Assembly: GCA_018350325.1 (NCBI GenBank)
Contig: JAEVLN010000002.1
Coordinates: forward strand, 5,997,456 to 6,061,455
DNA from: Globodera rostochiensis
Lineage: Eukaryota; Nematoda; Chromadorea; Rhabditida; Heteroderidae
Reading direction: 5' to 3'
DNA: 64,000 bases
Shown here piece by piece: positions 33,360 to 46,495 of this stretch (the first letter of the stretch is position 1; each line of letters starts with the position of its first letter). The notes below the pieces were generated by a model that saw only the letters and a program-made list of their open reading frames with translations, was not told where the DNA came from and ran no database searches. The position numbers and the translations under genes are program-made.

Positions 33360-35325
33360 AAGGAGTTGAGACTTATTTAAAACATAGTAATACATCTTTT
33401 CCATATTACTTTTTTCGGACTTGTGTTTTGGATAAATTTATTATTTTTTGAATTTTTTGTTTACCTTTCAAATTATTCGATAATTTTTTTTAACATCCTT
33501 CAGGTTAATGATGTTTATTTAAGTTAAAAATTACATTTATATTAAAAAATGCCGTCGATTTGTTCTTTTAAATATAATGTGTATTAATTCAAATTTTAAT
33601 AGGGAAAAAATTGTTACATTAAATTCAACTTTGTGTAGTAAGTTTGTTTTTTCAGCCAAAATCTTTTTTAAGGGATCAATGGCACTCACAAAGGTCCAGT
33701 AGGACAGTGGAAGTTTCACCTGGTGGGCTGGCCCAGACACAAACCAGCATAAGCAAATTTTTATTTAAATGAATTTATGTTGTCTTTTAATTATTTGGGA
33801 AGTATTTAAGAATTAAAATAATTCTGATTTTAACAAATAATTTTTTGTGCCAATTCAGACGTTTTCGAAATTTAATTTTTTTGATTTGACATTCACGGAT
33901 TGTTTCAAAAATCATCTCTTTTCAAAGTTGAGTGATCTTTAGTGTCATAAATTGTACAAAAATCCGCGGAATATTTCAATCAATAATGTTTGAAGAAATG
34001 TTGAAGAACATTTGTTACATTAACTTTTTATTCAAATAATATTTAAAAAATTTAAATACATACTATTCTTTATTTTTTGCGGTTATTTATAATTTTGTTC
34101 GCGTTAAAGTTATTTCTTTTCGCATTTATTGGCGCTTCTTTGTTCTTTTACAACACTTGGTGATTAATATTATTAGTATTCACCATACTGTGCTGATTAT
34201 TTATAATCTTTTTATTTGCATTTTAAAATAAAAGAGAGTGGTCATTACGCCTACTCATTGTCGTTGCACTCCAAAACTGATTAACGGTTCTCAACACATT
34301 GCCCATTTTATTTTTTTTAAATTATGGGGTTAATTTACAAATTCTATTTTTCTGTATTAAAATATTTGAATTTGGTTGTGAATTTTTTAGATTTTAGTGG
34401 TTTAGCCTTTGCTTTTTTTCGCTGAAGTAATTTTCTTCTTATAATTGTAAATGTACTACTATTTTTCACATGTTTTTGAAACTTTTATAAAAATATCAAA
34501 TAAAAAATATGTATTTATCAAAAGTTTTTAAAAAATTTGATATAACTTTGCCAACATCGTTTTATTTTAAATTTTGGTACAAGTGCTTTTAAATATTTAT
34601 ATGTATATATAGATATAAGTATTTTATGTTTGTGGATGTTGATTTAAATAATTGTATTATTTATTTTATAACATAAAGAAAATTCCATAATTTTTAATAT
34701 AAGTCCAAGAATAGCGCATTTATACATTCTACAATTCGCGAAATTGAATTTTTATTTAAAAAATATTAAAATTTGTTTCCTTCATAATATTTTTATTATG
34801 TTCAATCTTATTTTTATTTTATAGACTGTTTTTTTTAATTGAGAGTTGTTCATTTATTTTTACAAATAATTATTATATATGGTTTTTTTTATCAAGTTTG
34901 TTAATCAACGCAGTTAATAATATCATTACAATTTTTTTAAGGAGTTGAGATATATTTTACACAAAGTAATTCATCTTTTCCATATTACTTTTTTCGGACT
35001 TGTGTTTTGGATAAATTTATTATTTTTTTTGAATTTTTTGTCCACCTTTCAAATTATTCAATAATTTTTTTAACATCCTTCAGGTTAATGATGTTTATTT
35101 AAGTTAAAAATTACATTTATATTAAATGATGCCGTCGATTTTGTTCTTTTAAATATAATGTGTATTAATTCAAACTTTAATAGAGGAAAAATGGTTACAT
35201 TAAATTCTTTGTTTTCAGTTTTTTCAGCCAAAAACTTTGAAATAGAATTGCATGAGAGTGGTCATTACGCATACTCATTGTCGTTTGCACACCAAAACTG
35301 ATTAACGGTTCTCAACTGTCGTGCA
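33360..35325 (+). repeat. Direct duplication inside the AT-rich domain (33,360-33,640 and 34,935-35,240)
   Basis: Both copies share AAGGAGTTGAGA, TTTCCATATTACTTTTTTCG, GGTTAATGATGTTTATTTAA and GCCGTCGATT in order, about 1.6 kb apart. An island is also duplicated (34,238-34,300 and 35,258-35,320) with GAGTGGTCATTACGC, TACTCATTGTCGTT and CTGATTAACGGTTCTCAAC in common. Another pair (TTTTTTAGATTTTAGTGGT) lies at 34,383 and 35,993. Confidence 0.75.
33645..33760 (-). other. Coding-like island
   Basis: Open frame VSGPAHQVKLPLSYWTFVSA continuing IDPLKKILAEKTNLL. A GTGAGT donor lies inside it (after GGACCTTT), so in another frame the exon could end there. Not identified. Confidence 0.3.
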
Positions 35326-36024
35326 TTCTAATTATATCTTTTTGTTATAATGTGATAGCGCTAAAATTGTTGATGAGGATTTATAATTTGAATGAGATTT
35401 TTAAGCATTTATTTTAATTCCAATAAGTTAAATTTTGCATAGATTGTAGTTGTTGCTTTTAGATCGAATTTATTCAAAAATAAAAATGTTTTATTCGTTT
35501 CCTCGGTTGTTTGTCACATTGTTTTTTAGAACTATTTAGGGAGGACCCTTTTTTTTTTATTTTAAAAAATCCTGACTAATTTCCTAACAAATTTGTTAAA
35601 TGGGTCTAATTTTCCCCCACCCCATTTATAAAGCTTCAAAAAATTAACGTATTTTTAAAATGTTACTGAAAAATAACCGTAATTAACGCTTGCTTATTCT
35701 GGAATTTTAACTAATATTTGTTTTCATTTTATGAATATATAAACTGACAAAAATTTTTTTCCGCCGCTTAAGGTCGTAATTGTTATTTTTAACACCAACC
35801 CCAAATGATTTAATTGAATACATATTTTAATGTTTTGTTTCAGTCAAAAAAATGATTTAAATAAAATTTATTTATATTTTGTAATGAAGGCTTAGATTCA
35901 ATTATTTTTGTTTCTAAAGTATTCATTTTAGTGAAAATCTTTTAGTTTCATTATGTCTCGGTAAGATTATTTTCAGCTAAATTGGTTGTGAATTTTTTAG
36001 ATTTTAGTGGTGTAGCCTTTGCTT

Positions 36025-36110
36025 TTTTCACTGAAGTTCTTCGGGTTTCCTGGCGGTCCAATGCTTTTTCTCGCATTTACTTATTCCTTGACCTCTTTGA
36101 TTCTCGTGAT
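36025..36110 (-). other. Coding-like island
   Basis: Open frame EHYHENQRGQGISKCEKKHW then TARKPEELQ to TGA. Strongly charged; no family recognised. Confidence 0.3.
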
Positions 36111-37249
36111 AATGCTCTCCAATTATTTTATCAATTCTATCTGAGATTTTAATCAATAAATACGCTTTTGTTTATGTTTTAATTTTACGCTTTTTTCGCA
36201 CCCTCCAGACAATTAGCATTCACAAAATTTTTTACCAGATCTCAAATTATTTTTGAGACCTTTTAATTGTTAATTAACTTTTTTGCTTTATTATTTATTT
36301 TTTATAATTTCAGTATGCAAAAAAATAACAATAAATATATTACTTTTTTTTGACAATTACTTTATCATTGTCTTCTAGCTCAAACTTGCAACTGGGGGTG
36401 GTACTCATCCTCGCACCGCACTACGCGTACGTTTTCCGTTAAGTAACAGTCAGCAAATATAAATTACTTTTGTTATTATTATTAAGAAATTACTTTAAAT
36501 TTAATAATGTTTGCTTCTTGGTTTTGACACAAAATACGGTAAAAGGCTGCGAAAATGCGCGGCCATTTTATATTCAAGACTGAGCAAGCGAAAGTTAACA
36601 CTATTTAATATTTGTTGCAAAAAAAAAGTATTCACTATGTTTTTCATTAATAATGACATAATCTCAATACTAACAGTGCAGTTTTTCTAAAATTATTTTT
36701 ATGTACAATTTTTTATTTTTGTTTGAAACAGTTTTTTTTTTCTTGGAAATTTTAATCCATGCATAGATTGACAATTTTTATTAAAATTGTTTTCCTAATT
36801 TGTTAAAACGTAAATTTGTGTTTTGTTTATTTTATTGTTTGTATGTAAAAATTCAGTTTTTCATATATATTTTTATGGGCTTTAATTTATAGGTCCTTTT
36901 AAATTTGCATCTTAGATTTTTAATTTCATTCATATTTTTTAGCACCTGCATAAGAAATGAATATTTATTGTCTCGGACTTTGGTAGTAATATTCTTTGCA
37001 CTATTTTGTGTTTTTAAAATAAATATAAAAATATTTTGTAACTAGTTTTGTATAAGTCATAGAAACTTTATAATGTAATTACAATTTTTGATAAACATTG
37101 TTTTCACCCTTAATGTTTGTAATTTGTAATTCAATTAGCAACTTACGCTATCGTACTTTTGCGTGATTTTCTTTTTACATAGTTGGCGTATATTTAGATC
37201 AAAATTGTGCTTGGTTCAGATGGTATAAGAAATTTACAATGCTTAAAAT

Positions 37250-37352
37250 GAATTCCACTGATTGTAGAATTGCTTGCGTCAGATTAAGACATGTATTTTC
37301 GTTCCAAAAGTTCACTGCACGTTGTAAGCGGCGCTTGAGTTCGCGGTTTAAA
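37250..37352 (-). other. Possible astacin (M12A) protease segment
   Basis: Open frame LNRELKRRLQRAVNFWNENT followed by CLNLTQAILQSVEFIL. The pattern (hydrophobic)xxAxxxWxxxTCLxF is typical of the start of the astacin catalytic domain in nematodes. The zinc-binding HExxH helix is not seen nearby, so this is a weak assignment from one motif. It might be an exon relic. Confidence 0.25.
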
Positions 37353-37974
37353 ATATTAATTTTTTTTATATTAATCTGATTTAATTTACGGCCTCGACGT
37401 GGCTTTCTTTATTGGTGTTGTATTTACAATAATTCCTTCTTTATCTGATACAAAAATGCTAAATGCTCAATATATATTAACTTTTTAAAACTTTTTTTGA
37501 GTTTAATTTTATTATGTCATGGAGTCTTGTATTTTTACATTTTTCAGTGTTGAAAAGATGTGATTTATATTGACTGAAATATAATATTTTAGTTTTGTAT
37601 ATGATATCATTTTTTAATTATGGTTTAGTTTTTCAAATAATTTTAAATATTTAGACTTAATCTTTAATGGTATTACTTTTTAATTTTATTAATATTTCAT
37701 TAATTATTATTTTATATAATTAGCAAGGGTTCCTTCTACATCTTATGGCTTTATTACTAAAATGCTATATCTAATGCTTTTATGCACAGTAGTTTTTGTT
37801 GAGTATAAATGGTTTTTTGAATGATTTAATCAATTGCCATTATATTGTGTACAATACTGTCAGTTGCTCCAAGCAGAATTTGTTCACGTGTGGGTTTAAT
37901 GACAATATGTTTTTGTTGTATTTAGTTTGTGCAATATAAATTGATATAAATTTTATATGTTATAAAATTTTGCC

Positions 37975-38075
37975 CGGAGCTTCCGATTCATAATAAGATC
38001 TGTAATCGGTGCAGGCCATTCTCCCCTTTTTATGTTGCCTAGCAGAAAATTCGCTTTGACACTTCTCGCCTAACT
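37975..38075 (-). other. Coding-like island
   Basis: Open frame KLGEKCQSEFSARQHKKGRM continuing ACTDYRSYYESEAPGKI. Not identified. Confidence 0.3.
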
Positions 38076-40053
38076 TTAAATATTATCGATTTGATCTTTT
38101 TTAATGGTATTACTTATTAATTTTTATTAAAATATTTTATTGTTTTAAACAAAATACAGTTGAATGCTATTTTTATTTTTACATTATTTTCGAAGGTATA
38201 ATTCTTTGCATTTTTATTGAAGACCTGTATCATTTCTTAGTTGTACGTCATTTCGTTGATCGAACTTAAATAATACTTTTTTTAAATGTCTTTTTTAGCC
38301 AAAACTTATAATATTTTGTTACCGATTCAAACTGTTGCTAGGACGGTAAGAAACTGCCGTCGCTAGGACGTGATACGACAAATGCAAACGCTGTCATTTG
38401 ATTACAATTAATAAACTAAGTTATTATAAATATTTTATCATTGCTAAAAGCAGATTTTCGAGCTTTGATTTCGGACAAATTGCCGGGATTGAAATATTCA
38501 AATATGATTGTAATTTTCGGAAAACAATTTATTTATTAGTTGTTTATTTTTAAACTGTTTAAAACACGAGTGCATTGATAGTATATTTGATCAGAATATT
38601 TCAGTAGTAGAAATAGAGACAAATTGTTCAACGCTCGCTTTCAACATTTAGCGGTGCAATAATTGAATTAATTATTAAGGAACACTTTAAATAATTTAGT
38701 CTCATTATTTTATTTATAATTTTTTTTGATTTATGGCTTGGGTTAAACATTTGGCTGGCTTTTTTAATTTTTTGAATATAAAAGTAAATCCTCTACTTTT
38801 GCTTAAAATTTTTTGAATTAGTTTTTGTGTCTCTGACCTTTTAACTGGTTTCTCAATTAACGGTTTGTTCGACTACGACGAACGCAGCGTCTAGTCCGAA
38901 CTTGTTTAGTTCATTTTTTAACTGTCCACGTTTTTACTGTAAAGTGCTGTCTTTTTGTTTTTTAAATTTTGTTTTAGAATTTGATGAAAACTGTTTTTAA
39001 ATGCGGTTCAGAAGCTTTAATTCAAAAACTTTCTGAAACGTTTATTATTGAAACTGATTTTATAGGTTGAAATTAATTTTTGATTTATTGGAAGGATAAC
39101 AAGTAAGAAAGGATCTTATTTTATTAAAATAAATAAAGATTTGAATTTGTAAAATTATTATCAGCAACATTCCGTGAGCTATCGTTTATGAATAGGGTTT
39201 AAATATTATGAATTGTTTTGCCTATTAAAAATGGACTAAAATCCTTAATTGAATGTGTTCTTATTTTTTGTTTATTATATCTTTTCTGTCTGTCATTAAG
39301 TACTTTCTTTAGTCTTATTAAACTTTGTTATAACTTTCAAGACGATTCAGCGGAGCCTCAAGCATTTGTAGCACTTCAGCATGTAGATCAATATGCTATG
39401 ATCTTTTACGCTAATAGTTTTGCCAACGTTATTACCCTCAAGGTAAATTCTTGATGACATTGTAAAACTCTGATAGTGCTTTCTACTCTGAACTAACAAG
39501 AAAATTTAGTGATTGTAAACTGTGAATAGTTTCACACCGAGTAGGTTAATTACTGTTTTTAATAAGTTAAAATGTAGCAGATGATAAATCAGAAACAATT
39601 TGTTACAAAATAGATTCATGTTTTTTATTAAAACTGTTGTTATTTCTGTATGATTTATTTATATTAATAAATGGTTTAAATTAAATGCTTGTTTAATTGC
39701 AAACATAGCTTAAAAAGTTGTTGTTTGTATTTTCCGTTAATTGGATATTTGATTTTAGATTCTAGTTTTTTGCTTTAAATTAATGCATTCATTAAATAAA
39801 ATTTCAATATTAAAGTATCTAGTTTTTTCATAGTATGCTTTTTAATTTGTGTCTTTACTACCTGCTATGTTTGCCCCATAATAGAAGTTTGTTTTATATT
39901 AAATTTTGAATTTCCTTTTATTCAAGAATCTAAAAATTAGATTAAATGTTTTAGTTATTAGAAATTTGATTTTATTTTCAATATCCGTATTTTTTGTTTG
40001 ATGTATGTTAGCAAAATATTATTTGTTTTAATGCATTATTAAAAAACTCTTTA

Positions 40054-40161
40054 CTATTCAATTTTGGATTTGTTCAGTGGCGCTGGTTTTTTTGGTGCCT
40101 GCCCATCGAGCAATTTTAACCAATTAGCAATTTCATCATTATTGTCTATCTTAGTTCGCAT
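40054..40161 (-). other. 35-codon ORF in an island
   Basis: ATG to TAG frame MRTKIDNNDEIANWLKLLDG followed by QAPKKPAPLNKSKIE. It has an amphipathic first half and a basic, Pro-rich tail. It may be a terminal exon. Not identified. Confidence 0.25.
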
Positions 40162-40859
40162 AATATAATTTTAAACAATTTTAAGCGATTTTAATAAAAT
40201 TGGAAAAAAGTTTGTTTTTTTGTTAAAAAAAGACTTATTTTTTGTGTTTTTAAAAACTTTATTTGAAAATGTAAAGTGAAACTTTAAATAAAGAGAAATT
40301 TGCTATGTTATTTATTTATTAAAATCAATTAGCATATTTTACCCGCTTTTTGTTTTATTTTATCAATTTTTTTTTAAATTGAAACCTATTTTAGAAAATT
40401 ATCTTTTTAAATATATTTTTATTTCTCTGCATTAAAGGATTTTTTTTTTCAAATTGTGCCGTAATTTCAATAAAACATTGCACGTTTTCTAAACAACCAA
40501 GCCATTTAGGTTAATACCCTTTTATTCATTTTAGCCAATTTATTGTATTAACCGTATTATTTCAAGGGATGTCAGAAAGATATCATCTAGAATAAGTAAA
40601 CAAATATTTTGAATTTAAATCTTTATAATTATTTTGATTTTTAGTAACTTTTTGAAATTTATTTTTTATTTTTAAATTATATATATTTTACATAACTGAC
40701 AAATTGCAACACAACCTAAAATTTTGCACAGTCTCGGCCGACCCGAAGTGTATAGGCTTCAGGTTTTAAACGCAGCCAAGATTTAGTTTAAGTTTTTTTT
40801 GTATGGGTTTTTTATTTTTTATTATTACTATTTATTTATATTATTATTCATCCAGGCGA

Positions 40860-40978
40860 GTAGACTCGCAGGGCAGGTCCTGCGGGTTTGACGGGATTAT
40901 GTAGACGCCTACTGATACGGCACTTTACAAAATTTTCCCGCCCAAATAGTGTTTCCAAGAATTCGGCGATGAAGTAAT
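40860..40978 (-). other. Coding-like island
   Basis: Open frame FIAEFLETLFGRENFVKCRI continuing SRRLHNPVKPAGPALRVYSP and ending at TGA. About 41 codons; not identified. Confidence 0.3.
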
Positions 40979-42065
40979 ATTAATATACATTCATATTTGA
41001 TTTAGAAACATATCAATTTGTACAATTATTTTATATGATATATACTTCAATTTTGAGTTTATTTAAAACATTTAAGCAAAAGCGCTTATCATTATAAATT
41101 TAGTCAATTAATTTTAATAGTTTTAAATTTTAGTTTTTACTACTAAAAATATTATTATAAATATTTTATTTTCTATTAATTTTATATAAAAATGAGCTTT
41201 TGTTAATTTTAAATTTTAAAGGAAAATGAAGAAAGTATTAATTAAATTTATGAATTGAACTCTCTGTGTCCTTGTTGTGTAATGTTTAGAGATTAGTGTC
41301 TTCGAATATAATGATTTAAAATTTTAAAGTTAAAAATAATAATTAATAATTTAGTATTTAATTACATCTCTATTCTTATTTTTATTTTTGACTTGGTTTC
41401 TGTTTTTAATTGCTGTAGCATATTATATTAATAGCAATTTATAGATATTGTTTAATTTAGCAAGACAATTATTGAGTTCGACTTCTCTTTTTTGCTATAA
41501 CTTCCGCTATTGGTCGATTTTCGGCTCAAAAATAGTGACCCGATCGTGCGAAAATAGACAGAATGGTTCACATTTCTTATAAGTTCTTTACCGTGCCTTT
41601 TTTAGTTGAGTAGAAATCTCAAAATATAAATAGTTATTATTTTAGATTTATATTAAAGAAATCTATTACCTTTTTAAATTTATCATATCAAATTAAAAAT
41701 TAAATCTGTTTAAAAGTTTATTAATAATAGTTTTTTGATACAATTATTTTTTTATTTTTTATTTTTGCTATTATGGGGTTGATAGCGGAGATGAAGTTTT
41801 TTTACGTTAAAGTTAAATGTAATTACATTTTTTAATAGAAAGAAAGAAATAGATACTTTAAGTAGCTTATGTGTAATGTGATTTATTTTTTGAGCCAATA
41901 ATTTTTGAAACATTTGTTTAAACTGTTGAACATTGTAGGTTCTTGGTTGTTTTGTTATTTCATGAGGTCAAACTTTTTGTTTATTCTTTTCAACTATTTT
42001 AGGAGTAAATTTGTTAAAATGAATTATATTTATAATTTCCTTTGTTATTAAATTCTCTTCATGCA

Positions 42066-42693
42066 CTTGGTAAGGCTCCCGGAAAATGCGACACCAGAAA
42101 ATGCGACACCAAGCGGAAAATGCGACACCGGAAAAAAATGCGACACCGACAGAAAATGCGACACTGGAAAATGCGACATTAAGAAAATACGACACTGGAA
42201 TATGCGACACTAAGAAAATATTTTTAAAAACATTTTTTTATTATTTAATTAATATTTTTAATTTAAAAATTGACCAATTTTGATTAAAGTGGTTCAGCCA
42301 TTCGGTGTGCAATTGCACGCAAATAAAACATCTCCGCTTAATGATGTGATCAACAAAAAAAGTGCACAGTTAAAAAGAAGATGGAACATTAAAATTTATT
42401 TTAAATAGTCACCACCTTTACTAATCTTACAAAATAATTTACTGCAAAAGTTTTAATAAAGGTTACCAATTACATATATTATTTATTAAAAGTTGTAAAA
42501 AGTTTTTAATTTTTAAAAACATTTTCTTTGTGTCGCATTTTCCGGTGTCGCATTTTCTAGTGTCGCATTTTCTAGTGTCGTATATTCCAGTGTCGCATTT
42601 TCTAGTGTCGTATATTCCAGTGTCGCATTTTCCGGTGTCGCATTTTCGGTGTCGCATTTTCTGGTGTCGTATTTTCCGGGAGTGCTTGGTAAG
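42066..42693. mobile_element. Element with tandem-repeat TIRs, unit GAAAATGCGACACC (610 bp plus 9-bp TSD)
   Basis: Body 42075-42684, flanked by CTTGGTAAG at 42066-42074 and 42685-42693. Ends read GCTCCCGGAAAATGCGACAC (left) and CACTCCCGGAAAATACGACA (right, reversed). Each end is an array of about seven to nine GGAAAATGCGACAC units, and similarity of the two ends continues into the AT-rich interior. No transposase. The region around 47,510 is a diverged paralogue of the flanks without the insertion (CACTTGGTCAGAATCG), which supports the boundaries. Confidence 0.8.
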
Positions 42694-43117
42694 AAAAATA
42701 AGCGTTAATTAATGGTAATTGTTATTAAACAAATTAATTTGCTTATCTCTCACTGCCTTATCATAAAAATATTTTTAGGCTTTCAACAATTAAATATAAA
42801 TATAATTTTAAATAAAATTACATTATATATTCATCCGATAGTGCATTAACTTCTAGTGTTTATTTCAGCACTGGCTATTAAATTCTTTATTACATCATTT
42901 AATGATAAAATTTCTATGCAGATTTTTTGTTAAAATAAACTTCACGTCTTTTCCTGAACCATGGCAAATTGCAACGCTAAATAAATTTGTCTTTTTTATT
43001 TTATATTTATTAAATTACTTTTTTATATTATTTATTTTGGCCATTATAGTGGGCGTCTGTTTAATAATGAATTATTAATAATTAATAACGCAAATTGTTT
43101 TATATTTCAGTTTTATG

Positions 43118-43205
43118 GTCCATGCGGTTGTTCGCAAATACTTGATTTTGTTGGAACCTCCGACCTCACCAACGTCCCCAGCGTGTTGACTACATATTGA
43201 CAATT
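43118..43205 (-). other. Coding-like island
   Basis: Open frame QYVVNTLGTLVRSEVPTKSS continuing ICEQPHGP to TAA. Not identified. Confidence 0.3.
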
Positions 43206-44844
43206 ACATTTCTACAAAGTGACGTGAAAATTTTATAAAAATTTTATATAAATAGTTGGTGAATGTTTCAGTTAAATACGTTACTAATGCAAACCAAAAT
43301 GTTTTAGTTTGCTATTCACTTTGTATATATTATTATATTTTTTTAACTTAATTTATAGAAATTTTGTTTTGTAAGACAAATTTTTTATTTTTTTGTTGCT
43401 CAGCAAAATTGACGAGTGGCACTGCCTGACATCCATATACTCTTCCTCATTATCGTCGATTTGAAATATTCCATAATATGCCAGCAGCAATAGCTAATAG
43501 ATTTTGATTATAAGTGTTAATTAAACTGTTTGTGGCATTAAAACACAAATGAATAAATTTAATTAAACTTTTTATCGCAAGTTTTTTCTTGCATTAGAAA
43601 TAACTATAAAACTTATTTATTTTTTATAAAGAAATATTATTTTAGTTAATAATTATTTTTTTGAAAAAAAAAAATTTGTATTATTTTTTGTATCTATGAG
43701 AATATTTTGTTAATATTTTTTTATCAAGTCATAAATCATTATATAGATGTTTTTGTATTAAGAATTATTTTTGATATCTATGTTGAGAAAAAGCACAACT
43801 ACAATGACCTTTTTATATTGAAAATTTTGAATATTAATGCCAATTGTGTGGCCTTTATTAAAATCCAAAATTCAACACAACCGCTGAATTAGCTATTTTC
43901 AAATACCATATTCTAAATGTTTAAGTATGAGGGTTTGCTTTAAAGGACTGAATTTTGTCATTAAGACATGCCAGTGAGGCCCAAATAATCATAACTCAGA
44001 TATAAATGTCGTGTGTTGATTTGCGAATTTGAAGTTTCAGTAAATAAAATATTATAAATTAATATGACATCCTCAACGATTTTGAGTTTTTTTATCGTAT
44101 TCGGAATAAATCTTTCTATTAAATTAATTAGATTTAGAATTGATTTTGTGATTTTTTAGTATAGTCCTTTTAATGCTTTAATCAGCTTAGGGGTTTTCAA
44201 TTATTATTTATCTTAATTTACCATCACTTTTCTGTTTGCTTTATATGTACAATTAATTCCGACTTATTATTTATACATTTTACATTTATTTGATCATTTT
44301 TCCTTTATTTATAAGTTTTAATTTTATACATTGATCAAGCTTATGATTTTAGTACATACTCAGCCAGTGCTTTTAGGAGCATTTTATTAACACTGTTTAT
44401 TAAAGTCATATAGGAGTCTTTGAAAATTTTATTTGTTAATAAACAAGTTAAATTATGCATTTAATAAAATTGTTGTACATTAAAATTTTTGCACTCAAAT
44501 TTTATGCAATTAAAATATTTCTATAAGCTTGTTGAGGATTTTCTAACATTAATTAGACAAGAATTAAGAATGTCTTTCAAAAAACTCTTAAGAATCTTTA
44601 TTTTATTTATACTGATTAAAGTAAAGCTAATACAAAAGTGCATACGTTCAATTAAATTATACAATTTATCTTGCGTGTTAATTTTTTAACAAAAATTAAA
44701 ATTTTAAAAATTTTGCTGCGGCGTCCTTAAATTGCTATTAATGTTTTACAGCAATTACTTTTAATAAAACCTTGCTTGTTTACGAATGCTTAATTGGTTT
44801 TTTTAACTAAATTAAATTTTTGCGTGCGTATGTTACCCCTTTCG

Positions 44845-45711
44845 CGGTGCGACATTTGCGGACGGATGCGGACAGACTTTTGCGGACGGACATTTGCGGA
44901 CAGACTTTTGCGGACGGACATTTGCGGACGGACATTTGCGGACAGACTTTTGCGGACGGTTTGATTTAAAAAAAAAATTAAAAATTAAATTAAAAATGTT
45001 GAATAAGTTAATAATTAGGTGCGAATAAATGTTACAACCGTAATTTTATTGCGCAAATTATGGCAGAGTGGCCATAATACCCTATTTATCAGGGATTTCT
45101 TGATTTTCCATTGATGCCTGATTTTTTTAAAACTTGGGAATTTTCAGGAAAATGGCCAATTTTCATAACATATAGCGTTAAAATCTTTAAAAAAAATCCT
45201 CGGCGCCGCCGGGTTCCTCCTATTTCTAAAAAGCAGCGCCTAACGGCACCGCCGACCCACCCACCTCAGAAGTTAAGCAGAATACAACTCTTTCCATTTG
45301 TTGTCTATTGTTATGCATTGCTGCTGGTGGTTGCTTTCGCAAAAAAATTACATTTTTGAAAAATCGTAAATCGTCGTTGTCTGCTCATATGCGGTTACTG
45401 TCAACACAAAGACAACTTTCGCTGTGAACTTCAGTGTTCACTACCATTGTAGCCCAAAAATTTTTTAGAATCGATATAAAATAACAAATGTTTACACTTT
45501 TGAATATTTGCGCAATACAATTATATTTGTAGCTAATCGCAACTAATGCTTTTTCAACTTATTCAACAACTTAATTTTATTTTTAATTTTTTTTCAAACT
45601 AAACCATCCGCAAATGTCCGTCCGCAAAAGTCTGTCCGCAAATATCCGTCCGCAAATGTCCGTCCGCAAATGTCCGTCCGCAAATGTCCGTCCGCAAATG
45701 TCAGCTCGCCG
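44845..45711. mobile_element. Element with tandem-repeat TIRs, unit TTTGCGGACGGACA (867 bp)
   Basis: Left end CGGTGCGACATTTGCGG and right end (reversed) CGGCGAGCTGACATTTGCGG. The left array has about seven units of GCGGACGGACATTT or GCGGACAGACTTTT (44,850-44,960); the right has about seven complementary units (45,606-45,702). No matching 9-mer flanks were found. The interior is AT-rich except for a hairpin-repeat copy at 45,195-45,265. Confidence 0.7.
45195..45265 (-). repeat. Hairpin repeat copy with insertion between the arms
   Basis: On the minus strand GTCGGCGGTGCCGTTAGGCG is followed about 35 bases later by GGCGGCGCCGAGGATTTTTT. The order matches the family, with about 25 extra bases. 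It is nested inside the 44,845-45,711 element. Confidence 0.5.
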
Positions 45712-45754
45712 TTTTTAAACACACAACAAAAAAACCTTCTAGAGGTTTCCGGTG

Positions 45755-45860
45755 TTTTAGAATCCTAATCTGACCTCCTGTTCGACCAATTTCGAACCCC
45801 GAACACGAATTCAAACAATTAAAAATAATTTTTTTTTTCGCATTTTTACATTAAAATTTA
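45755..45860 (+). repeat. Dispersed repeat A, third copy
   Basis: TAGAATCCTAATCTGACCTC, then ACCAATTTCGAACCCCGAAC and a T-rich tract, as at 4,130. Confidence 0.55.
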
Positions 45861-46384
45861 TTTTTGATTTGCATTGTCTAGAGAAGAATATCTCGCGTCA
45901 GGTTCTGACCGCCAATCTGTGTTGCTGTTGTTGGAGGACAAAGGTTGAATATCATACTGCGCTTATATAAGGACCAGTTGATGGTGTTTTGATTTTTCTT
46001 AATATTAATTAAAATATTAAAATACTTTTTTTTCAGCTCGTTCCTAAATATTTCAAGATCGCAGCCTTTGTTATTCAGAATAAAAGTTTGTTTTATGTTA
46101 AATTTAGAATTTCTATTTATTCAAGAATTTAAAAAATTAGATTTTTAGTACTAAACAAATATTATATAAATATTTTGAACGTTTTATTTTCTCTGTCTAA
46201 TTTTTTTAACAATAAAGAACACTTTTTTATTGATTTTAAAATAATTACAATTTTATACAATTTAACTTTAGCCAATTTCACATTTCTGTTTTGGATGTCT
46301 AATGAGGCAAAAATAACTTTAAAAAGATATTTGTTTAATTTGTAATTGATTTTTTAAATTTAAAACTTATTGAATATGTTATTC

Positions 46385-46495
46385 CAGACTCCCGTGGCAC
46401 TCTGTGAATCAGATTTGTTAAAATAATCGCAGGATCTGTCTCATATTTGTCAAGGCACGGCAAGGTATTTATGCAGTGATCCATAAAGTACCAGT
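46385..46495 (-). other. Coding-like island
   Basis: Open frame MDHCINTLPCLDKYETDPAI continuing ILTNLIHRVPRESGIT. One of the more protein-like islands; not identified. Confidence 0.35.

Noticed and set aside
39218..39454. 78-codon + frame ending with a GTAAAT donor
   Set aside because: The minus strand is open over the same island and the first half of the + frame is a T-rich hydrophobic run; the strand cannot be decided, so it was not called as a gene.
42078..42680. Regular short repeats resembling a CRISPR array
   Set aside because: Units are directly adjacent without spacers, occur as inverted pairs at both ends of an element, and the sequence is nuclear eukaryotic.
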